From Blastocatellia bacterium (GTDB taxonomy: Bacteria; Acidobacteriota; Blastocatellia; Pyrinomonadales; Pyrinomonadaceae): a stretch of DNA of 13,181 nucleotides. Position 1 is the first letter of the stretch. Every line of letters begins with the position of its first letter. Of the stretch, positions 8,486 to 13,181 are shown in pieces. The notes beneath the pieces were generated by a model. The model was given only the letters and a program-made list of their open reading frames with translations. It searched no databases and was not told the origin of the DNA. The stretch covers positions 1-13,181 of the forward strand of contig PSRF01000274.1 of the NCBI GenBank assembly GCA_003175865.1. Direction: 5' to 3'. The position numbers and the translations under genes are program-made.

Positions 8486-9271
8486 CTACGCTGCTCGAGG
8501 TGCCCCTCCAAGTTGCGCCAAGAGCCCACCATCCACAGTCCAAACAGCTCCCGTGACGAACGACGAGTTCTCATGAGCGAGAAAGGCGATCACTTCGGCA
8601 ATCTCCTCTGGCCTTGCAATCCGACCGAGTGGATGCATCTGATTACAAGCTTGCAGGACAGACTCGGGATTGCGATCCATGGATGCGGCCCAATGCAACA
8701 TCGGCGTGTCTACACTGCCTGGACAAACTGCATTCGCCCGAATGTTCTGGCTCGCAAAATCAATCGCAATCGAACGGGTCAGACCGATTAGCGCATGTTT
8801 GCTTACTGTATAAGCGAGGACGTTTGGCTGGGTCGCCAGAGCCTGGACCGATGAAACATTTACAATTGTTCCACCGCCTGACTTTCGAAGGAAAGGAATC
8901 ACTGCACGAGCCGCGTTCCATGCGCCTTCAAGATTTACACCGAGCACTTCATGCCACTGTTCGAGGCTGGTCGTAAGTGCGGTCCCGTAACGCTGGATTC
9001 CAGCACTTACCACCAGCGAGCTAACGCTCCCCCAGAGTTCATTAATGTGCGCGACCGCTCGCTCAACGCTGTCGAAATCCGCAACGTTAACCCTCGAAAA
9101 ATCAGCTCTGCCACCAGTTTCCTCAATTTCTTTAACGGTCCTGATTCCTGCATCCTCATCCCAGTCGAGAACTCCTACGGACGCGCCTCGTTTAGCGAAC
9201 AGTTTGCTGGTCGCTGCACCGATTCCTTGCGCACCACCAGTTACCACTACATTTTTCCCATCAAACTTCAC
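8486..9271 (-). CDS. Short-chain dehydrogenase/reductase, NAD-type, probably sugar oxidising
   Basis: The 261-residue protein is a classical SDR oxidoreductase of normal length. It has the Rossmann motif TGGAQGIG (residues 11-18), D36 after the second strand (LDWDED), which favours NAD over NADP, SAG in place of the common NNAG, catalytic S121 (IVNVSS) and Y134-K138 (YTVSK), the motif RANAVCPGSVDTP, and a C-terminal GAVWTVDGG. The substrate cannot be read from these motifs. Its place between a sugar symporter and a sugar-binding protein suggests a sugar or sugar-acid dehydrogenase. The start is GTG at 9271, with GGAGG 5 bases upstream, overlapping the symporter's end by 11 bases. An ATG at 9331 would add 20 residues that do not fit the family. 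The overlap suggests translational coupling with the symporter. Confidence 0.9.
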   Translation of the reverse strand: MKFDGKNVVVTGGAQGIGAATSKLFAKRGASVGVLDWDEDAGIRTVKEIEETGGRADFSRVNVADFDSVERAVAHINELWGSVSSLVVSAGIQRYGTALTTSLEQWHEVLGVNLEGAWNAARAVIPFLRKSGGGTIVNVSSVQALATQPNVLAYTVSKHALIGLTRSIAIDFASQNIRANAVCPGSVDTPMLHWAASMDRNPESVLQACNQMHPLGRIARPEEIAEVIAFLAHENSSFVTGAVWTVDGGLLAQLGGAPRAA

Positions 9272-11129
9272 TAGATCCTCCGACCACGACGCGTTCAGCA
9301 GAATCGAAATTGAACTCAGACCGCTCAGCATCGAGTTCTTCTGGCACCGACAAAGGAGCTGGCAGGTATTTGTACCAGGTGAAATAGAGAACGATCGCGG
9401 TCAGTGCAGCAGTTGAAAGCAACGCAAATGCAACCAGATGTCGGTGCAGGATTAGATAGAGCATGGACACATACAGTGAGGTGATGCCAACCATTGCCAC
9501 GACCGTGTTGAAAGCATCGCGAGAAAAGGGAGACTGCTTTGTAAATGTTGGCTCTTCGGCTAACAGCGCCGCTCGCGGCGGTCCCCAGAATCCGGCAGGC
9601 TGCACATTGCGAAAGAAATGTTTCAGCGTCTGAATGTCAGTCGGCTGAGTGAGCAAAGCCACGATTATCGTGATGATCGTAGAAGCAAGCGCGATGACTG
9701 GAAATCCGATATAGAGGGGTAGAGGCTGATCGAGATAAGCAGTATCAAGGACCACTTGGCCCAATGAAAGAAACATTCCACTGAAAACCCCGGCCGCGTA
9801 TCCATAACCATTTAATCTCCACCAATACCAGCGTAGAACGTTTGGTGGAAGAATACCGGCGGCGAGAGTTCCAAAAATCCACAAGAATGCGGTATTGATC
9901 GAAGTTCCAAAAACCGAAATAGCCAGACCGGCAACTATTAGCAGCACCGATGAAAAGTAACTGGCTCGCACCAGCGTCTTCGCGCTTGCGTTTGGGTTGA
10001 TGTATTTCTGGTAAACATCTTTCACCAGGTAAGCCGCACCACCATTTACCGTCGAACTGAAGGTGGCAAGAAACCCAGACAAGAGCGCTGCCAGCATGAA
10101 ACCAACCAAACCCACTGGCAGCATCGTCCCGATGATAAGAGGTAAGGCAGTTTCCGGGTCGGCTTTTAACCTCGCGTCCAGGACGGCATTACCGATACCT
10201 GAAATAGCCATCGCTGCGATTGCCATTGCGAAACACCAGCGGACTGTATGGATGACCCCCCATAGCGCGCCTAACTTGGAAGCGTCACGCTCATCGCGTG
10301 CAGCCAGAAAACGTTGGAAGTCGTATAGTTGTTCAGGGCCACTCAGACAAAGAAGAAAACCCTTCAAAACCCAAACGGCTACAAGCGCACCAAATAACGA
10401 ATAGTCAGTTCCACCGGAAACAACTCCCTGGAGATCTGCGGGCCGCACCGAAGGAAGAATATCCATCCATGATGCTGGAACCAGAGTTGCAAAGTGTGAC
10501 GGATTGAAGTGACGATAACCGACGATGGCAAAGACGATTGCGCCAGTGCTCAACACAACTGTCTGGGCGATTTCAACTCGGACAATTCCATGAAGGCCAC
10601 CCGCAACAACGTAGATGCCTGTGATCCCCAGAATAAGGACAGCACACATTGTCGGTGAAAAAGGTAGAAATATTGCGCCAAACTTACCCATACCGATAGC
10701 GCTGTAACCCAACAACGCGGTGATGGTCAGGATGGCGAACAAGGTATACGAGAACCGAGCGAGGTCCCCTGCTTTGCCGCTCGCAAAACGAGTCTTCATC
10801 CATTCAGCGCCCGTCATCACATTCGAGCGTCGAATCCACTTACCCATGTAAGCGAGATAGAAGGCGGTGATCGGAAATCCCCAGAGCCAATGAACCCACA
10901 TTCCCTTCAGACCGAGCGCAATGAAGGTAGAGACGATCCACATCGTGCCCGTTATGTCGAAGTATGAAGACGAACCAGACATAGCGAGGGCCCACCATGG
11001 CAATTGCCGCCCACCGAGGAAATACGACGACATGCCTCGCGCGGCCTTGCGTTTCATGGCGATACCAATTCCCATGATCCCCGCAAGGTATAAGACGACA
11101 ATCAGCTGATCTATGCGCGAAAGGTTCAT
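9261..11129 (-). CDS. Sodium:solute symporter (SSS family), probable sugar importer
   Basis: The 622-residue inner-membrane protein has about 13-14 hydrophobic segments and the layout of the SSS family (TC 2.A.21), which imports solutes with sodium. Visible family features are SSYFLGGRQLPWWALAMSGSSS in the first part (34-54), the segment AGGLHGIVRVEIAQTVVL (176-193, with E186 where many members have D), GPEQLYDFQRFLAARDERDASK (264-285), AALLSGFLATFSSTVNGGAAYLVKDVY (347-373), and PNVLRWYWWRLNG (429-441), which is typical of the SGLT-like bacterial subgroup. Two extra hydrophobic segments occur near 543-585, before a polar tail. At the sodium-2 position, members usually have two hydroxyl residues; here I read S351-G352. 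It is the first gene of the train. ATG at 11129 has no clear ribosome site and sits directly behind a small hairpin. Confidence 0.93.
   Translation of the reverse strand: MNLSRIDQLIVVLYLAGIMGIGIAMKRKAARGMSSYFLGGRQLPWWALAMSGSSSYFDITGTMWIVSTFIALGLKGMWVHWLWGFPITAFYLAYMGKWIRRSNVMTGAEWMKTRFASGKAGDLARFSYTLFAILTITALLGYSAIGMGKFGAIFLPFSPTMCAVLILGITGIYVVAGGLHGIVRVEIAQTVVLSTGAIVFAIVGYRHFNPSHFATLVPASWMDILPSVRPADLQGVVSGGTDYSLFGALVAVWVLKGFLLCLSGPEQLYDFQRFLAARDERDASKLGALWGVIHTVRWCFAMAIAAMAISGIGNAVLDARLKADPETALPLIIGTMLPVGLVGFMLAALLSGFLATFSSTVNGGAAYLVKDVYQKYINPNASAKTLVRASYFSSVLLIVAGLAISVFGTSINTAFLWIFGTLAAGILPPNVLRWYWWRLNGYGYAAGVFSGMFLSLGQVVLDTAYLDQPLPLYIGFPVIALASTIITIIVALLTQPTDIQTLKHFFRNVQPAGFWGPPRAALLAEEPTFTKQSPFSRDAFNTVVAMVGITSLYVSMLYLILHRHLVAFALLSTAALTAIVLYFTWYKYLPAPLSVPEELDAERSEFNFDSAERVVVGGSSEV
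9277..9281 (-). promoter_or_regulatory. Ribosome binding site deciding the dehydrogenase GTG start
   Basis: A perfect GGAGG on the minus strand lies 5 bases before the GTG at 9271, inside the last codons of the symporter gene. It selects the GTG start over the upstream ATG at 9331. Confidence 0.8.
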
Positions 11130-11137
11130 CTAGAGAT

Positions 11138-11153
11138 GCGGGTTTGTTCCCGC
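11138..11153 (-). promoter_or_regulatory. GCGGG/CCCGC hairpin just before the symporter start codon
   Basis: In the transcript GCGGG pairs with CCCGC across the loop AACAAA, a stem of five G/C pairs ending 8 bases before the ATG. It occupies the place where the ribosome site should be, and no other Shine-Dalgarno-like sequence is seen, so it could limit translation of the first gene. It has no following T-run, so it is not a terminator. Confidence 0.35.
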
Positions 11154-11156
11154 TGC

Positions 11157-11170
11157 GAACTAATAAGTTC
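11157..11170. repeat. Inverted repeat GAACT-N4-AGTTC in the operon leader
   Basis: Perfect 5-base arms flank AATA on the plus strand. It lies 28 bases upstream of the symporter ATG and directly next to the second hairpin. It could be an operator or part of a leader RNA structure. Arms this short may also arise by chance. Confidence 0.35.
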
Positions 11171-11284
11171 TAGTCCGTAAGAGAATATTTTCGTTTAAGT
11201 TTCTAAGGGCAAGCCTTTAATTTGATTTTAGATTTACTGGTTGAAGGGCGGTCGCTTTATCTTCGCTGTTGAATAAGTCGATAT

Positions 11285-11313
11285 AACTAACACAGCGGGA
11301 TCAAGTCCGTCAA
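11285..11313 (-). promoter_or_regulatory. Possible promoter for the operon (weak)
   Basis: On the minus strand TTGACG (11313-11308) matches a sigma-70 -35 box at five of six bases. At 17 bases spacing the -10 would be TTAGTT (11290-11285), a poor match; TTATAT lies 4 bases further along. A start here would give a leader of roughly 150 bases. This is a candidate only. Confidence 0.2.
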
Positions 11314-11375
11314 CCACTTTTTGAGAAAACTTGGATGCATGACCCCATACCCTTAAAGTGGGAAAAGGCAAACGG

Positions 11376-12179
11376 CTAACTCGAGGGTTGGACTGTTCCA
11401 ATCAACCTTTCGGTGGCAAGCGCTAATAATTTTGGCAAACGTGAGCCCCAATAGTCCCAATCGTGTCCGCCCTCAATCGCCGCGAAATAGTGGTCGATTC
11501 CCTTCTCTTCAAGAATTTGTTTGAGGCGAACGTTTGCCTCCATAAATCCATCGTTGCAGCCACAATCGAAGTAAAAGTAAGGCAGCTTCTTTATCTCGGA
11601 CGCGCGCGTCGCCGTGAACAACTTAAAGAGATCGTTTTGTACTCGCGTTGGGCTCTGATCCTCGCCAAAGGCCCGTAAAATCGAGGGACGAAGCTCATCC
11701 CAATTGAATCCAGGAGATTCATCCGTACGCTCGGCGGCGTCGAAAGCACCACTAAATGAAGCTGCAAATGCAAAAAGATGAGGTTTCTTCAAAGCGTATT
11801 TGAAAGCTCCGTAACCACCCATCGATAAACCCGCAATTGCTCGACCTTTCTTATCGCGCACTGTTCGATAAGTAGTTTCGATCGATGGCAGCAACTCCTC
11901 GGTTAGAAACGTTTCGTACTTGTCAACAGGAACCGTTTCACTATCGCAATACCATCCATCGCGCCCTTCTGGCATAACGATTATCAGTCTCGAGTCACGT
12001 GACAACTCTTCAATCTTTGTCAACTTCAGCCAGTTGTCATACTGGCCAAACAGACCATGCATGAGATACAGAACCGGGTACTCGACTTGTGATTCTGAAT
12101 AGTCGACTGGAAGCAAAACGGCGTATGGCGATTCAGCTCCGAGCACTTTACTGTTGATTTTATTGATTACTTCACGCAT
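11376..12179 (-). CDS. Alpha/beta-hydrolase esterase, esterase D / S-formylglutathione hydrolase-like
   Basis: With ATG at 12179 the protein has 267 residues, starting MREVINKINSKVLG, about where this esterase family (PF00756-like) usually begins. It has PVLYLMHGLFG for the oxyanion strand, MPEGRDGWYCDS, the nucleophile elbow GLSMGGYGA with S119, a likely acid in CGCNDGF (D210) and H239 in GGHDWDYW, a complete triad in normal order. There is no signal peptide, so it is probably cytoplasmic and may remove acyl groups from imported sugars; the substrate is unknown. The frame is open to an ATG at 12263, which would give 295 residues. I prefer 12179 because a TTGACA-type promoter for this gene lies across the longer start and the added residues look unconserved. 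Neither start has a clear ribosome site. It is separated from the operon downstream by 246 bases. Confidence 0.85.
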   Translation of the reverse strand: MREVINKINSKVLGAESPYAVLLPVDYSESQVEYPVLYLMHGLFGQYDNWLKLTKIEELSRDSRLIIVMPEGRDGWYCDSETVPVDKYETFLTEELLPSIETTYRTVRDKKGRAIAGLSMGGYGAFKYALKKPHLFAFAASFSGAFDAAERTDESPGFNWDELRPSILRAFGEDQSPTRVQNDLFKLFTATRASEIKKLPYFYFDCGCNDGFMEANVRLKQILEEKGIDHYFAAIEGGHDWDYWGSRLPKLLALATERLIGTVQPSS

Positions 12180-12234
12180 CAGGTAACTTAATCGCGAAGA
12201 ACCGCCCCCCGATGTAACAACTTTCTCCTGACCG

Positions 12235-12263
12235 GTGACAAAGTGACCGGCGTTGTGTAACAT
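12235..12263 (+). promoter_or_regulatory. Probable promoter of the isomerase-like gene, plus strand
   Basis: GTGACA (12235-12240, five of six) is followed, after exactly 17 bases, by TAACAT (12258-12263, four of six). Transcription would begin near 12270, giving a leader of about 48 bases before the GTG at 12318. Its -10 overlaps the -10 of the divergent esterase promoter. Confidence 0.4.
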
Positions 12264-12282
12264 ACTGGTTTCGCGCTGTCAA
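12254..12282 (-). promoter_or_regulatory. Probable esterase promoter, minus strand
   Basis: On the minus strand a consensus TTGACA (12282-12277) is followed, after exactly 17 bases, by TACACA (12259-12254), three of six in the -10 box. Transcription would begin near 12247, inside the longer esterase frame, so this promoter implies the start at 12179. Confidence 0.4.
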
Positions 12283-12289
12283 AGACGCG

Positions 12290-12302
12290 TCGTTCAGAAC
12301 GA
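12290..12302. repeat. 13-base perfect inverted repeat in the divergent promoter region, candidate operator
   Basis: TCGTTC-A-GAACGA has 6-base perfect arms around one base. It lies 15 bases before the isomerase GTG, downstream of that gene's predicted transcription start (a repressor-type position), and about 43-55 bases upstream of the predicted esterase transcription start (an activator-type position). No regulator gene is in the window. Confidence 0.4.
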
Positions 12303-12317
12303 AAGTAGAAATCGTCT

Positions 12318-13181
12318 GTGCTTACCGCTGCCTCAAACTACGATCTGTTTCCCCGTACCGCCATAGAGGCGACAGGGGCGAATTGCCACAAAGGCTGGCG
12401 AGAGATCCTCAATGTGATTAATCGGCGGATTTCTAATGGCCGATTTATCGTTTGCGTGGAGTGTTATCCAGGAGTGTCTGCCAGCGAAATTTGCGAGCGT
12501 GCTACTCGATCGCTCAAACCATCACTCGTCTTCAAGAGCGACGACCTGTTTCGAAGTGAACGAGAAATTGAGCAGATGCTCAAACCCTATCTCGGCGACG
12601 ACCCAGTATTTGGAAGGCTGAATCCTATTGAAATCGCCGACTTCTTTGACGCCGAAATGTTAGATGAAAGCAGGAGAAAAATCGCCCAGGTCCAGAATGA
12701 ACTTATCTTGATTGTTGGACCAGGAGCTTCTCTTCTTTCTCCTAAAAATGATTTGCTTATTCATGCGGAAATCAGTCGATGGAATCTACAGCAATTACAT
12801 CGGCAAAATTTGATTGGCAACCTGGGGATAAGCAATCTTCAAGACTCGCCTGGAAAGAAATACAAACGCGCCTTCTTCGTTGACTGGCGTAGCGCAGATC
12901 GGCTCAAGGTGCAGAATTTTTCCAGCATCGATTATCTCCTTGACCTCAATGACGCTATCCTTCCGCGGATGATCTCCGGTGATGATTACAGGCGAGCATT
13001 GAATGTTGTGGCCAACCGGCCGTTTCGAGTTGTTCCCTTTTTCGATCCGGGACCATGGGGCGGGCAGTGGATGAAGCGCACTTTCAACTTGCCGGACAAG
13101 ATCAACTACGCCTGGTGTTTCGACTGCGTTCCGGAGGAAAACAGTCTCTTGCTGGGGTTCGGCGATCAAGTTGTCGAGGTG
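12318..13181 (+). CDS. Class I mannose-6-phosphate isomerase-like protein with N-terminal kinase-like region (partial, C-terminus off the right edge)
   Basis: An open frame of 288 codons runs from GTG at 12318 to the window edge. An in-frame TAG at 12306 bounds it upstream and GTG is the first usable start, though no clear ribosome site precedes it. Residues about 232-283 read NRPFRVVPFFDPGPWGGQW, then NYAWCFDCVPEENSLLLGFG, which I recognise from long class I mannose-6-phosphate isomerase-like proteins of about 600 residues; the zinc-binding cupin part would lie outside the window. Residues about 25-225 resemble a uridine-kinase-like P-loop domain (strand VCVECYPGVSASE at 45-57, ILIVGPGASLL at 130-140, EISRWNLQQLHRQN, AFFVDWRSADRLK), but the Walker A lysine is missing. 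Isomerases of this type convert mannose 6-phosphate to fructose 6-phosphate. It is divergent from the esterase and could feed mannose released by the GH38 enzyme into glycolysis. The family call rests on memory of motifs. Confidence 0.75.
   Translation, partial: MLTAASNYDLFPRTAIEATGANCHKGWREILNVINRRISNGRFIVCVECYPGVSASEICERATRSLKPSLVFKSDDLFRSEREIEQMLKPYLGDDPVFGRLNPIEIADFFDAEMLDESRRKIAQVQNELILIVGPGASLLSPKNDLLIHAEISRWNLQQLHRQNLIGNLGISNLQDSPGKKYKRAFFVDWRSADRLKVQNFSSIDYLLDLNDAILPRMISGDDYRRALNVVANRPFRVVPFFDPGPWGGQWMKRTFNLPDKINYAWCFDCVPEENSLLLGFGDQVVEV

Larger units (their letters stand above)
11130..11375. other. Intergenic region, 246 bases: leader and probable promoter region of the minus-strand operon
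   Basis: I see no gene here. It is more A/T-rich than the coding regions and separates the esterase stop from the symporter start. It holds a TTGACG box, two small inverted repeats close to the symporter start (listed separately) and a weak CCCTTAAAGTGGG imperfect palindrome near 11350 that lacks a T-run. I see no convincing intrinsic terminator for the esterase gene, so some readthrough into the operon is possible. Confidence 0.6.

Noticed and set aside
8473..8574. Longer start of the sugar-binding protein at 8574
   Set aside because: It overlaps the end of the dehydrogenase, gives no signal peptide, and GGAG precedes the ATG pair at 8472/8469.
11350..11362. CCCTTAAAGTGGG as a terminator after the esterase
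   Set aside because: The arms pair imperfectly, leave almost no loop and have no T-run behind them.
12231..12252. Repeated TGACCGG/GTGACA motifs as a phage-like or CRISPR-like repeat
   Set aside because: Only two copies of a 7-base word occur; they are better read as part of the promoter region.
12795..13169. Minus-strand open frame of 124 codons at the right end
   Set aside because: It lies opposite the isomerase-like frame, which has recognisable motifs; the minus-strand product has none.

Overview
The window looks like a sugar-uptake and glycan-degradation locus from a Gram-negative bacterium. It is most likely an Acidobacteriota member, perhaps class Blastocatellia. The strongest clue is the 1013-residue outer-membrane receptor with an N-terminal carboxypeptidase-regulatory-like domain and a TonB-receptor plug (the Oar-like type that is abundant in Acidobacteriota). 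Intermediate base composition and frequent GGAGG ribosome sites fit, but the taxonomic call is inference; no rRNA or other marker is present.

Positions 2-11129 hold one tightly packed minus-strand gene train. In transcription order it encodes a sodium:solute symporter (9261-11129), an NAD-type short-chain dehydrogenase (8486-9271), a sugar-binding protein of the periplasmic-binding fold that has no signal peptide (7432-8469), the TonB-dependent receptor (4368-7409), an exported GH38-type alpha-mannosidase-like enzyme (1457-4351), and a Tat-exported six-hairpin glycosidase-like protein cut by the left edge (2-1444). Junctions range from an 11-base overlap to 22 bases, so one operon is very likely. 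It reads like a polysaccharide-utilisation locus without SusD or SusC-SusD pairing: the receptor brings oligosaccharide through the outer membrane, the two exported hydrolases cut it in the periplasm, the symporter carries the sugar inward, and the dehydrogenase may oxidise it.

A 246-base region upstream (11130-11375) carries the leader, with two small inverted repeats just before the symporter start. Beyond it is a separate minus-strand esterase gene (11376-12179, or to 12263 with a longer start). Divergent from that, a plus-strand gene starts with GTG at 12318 and runs off the right edge. It resembles the long class I mannose-6-phosphate isomerase-like proteins that carry an N-terminal kinase-like region. 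An alpha-mannosidase-like enzyme and a mannose-6-phosphate isomerase-like protein in the same neighbourhood suggest that mannose-containing glycans are the substrate; this is inference.

Between the esterase and isomerase genes I see back-to-back promoter-like sequences whose -10 boxes overlap, plus a perfect 13-base inverted repeat. I found no mobile element, CRISPR array, tRNA or rRNA. The least explained items are the signal-less binding protein without ABC partners, the unassigned Tat-exported glycosidase, and the kinase-like domain on the isomerase.
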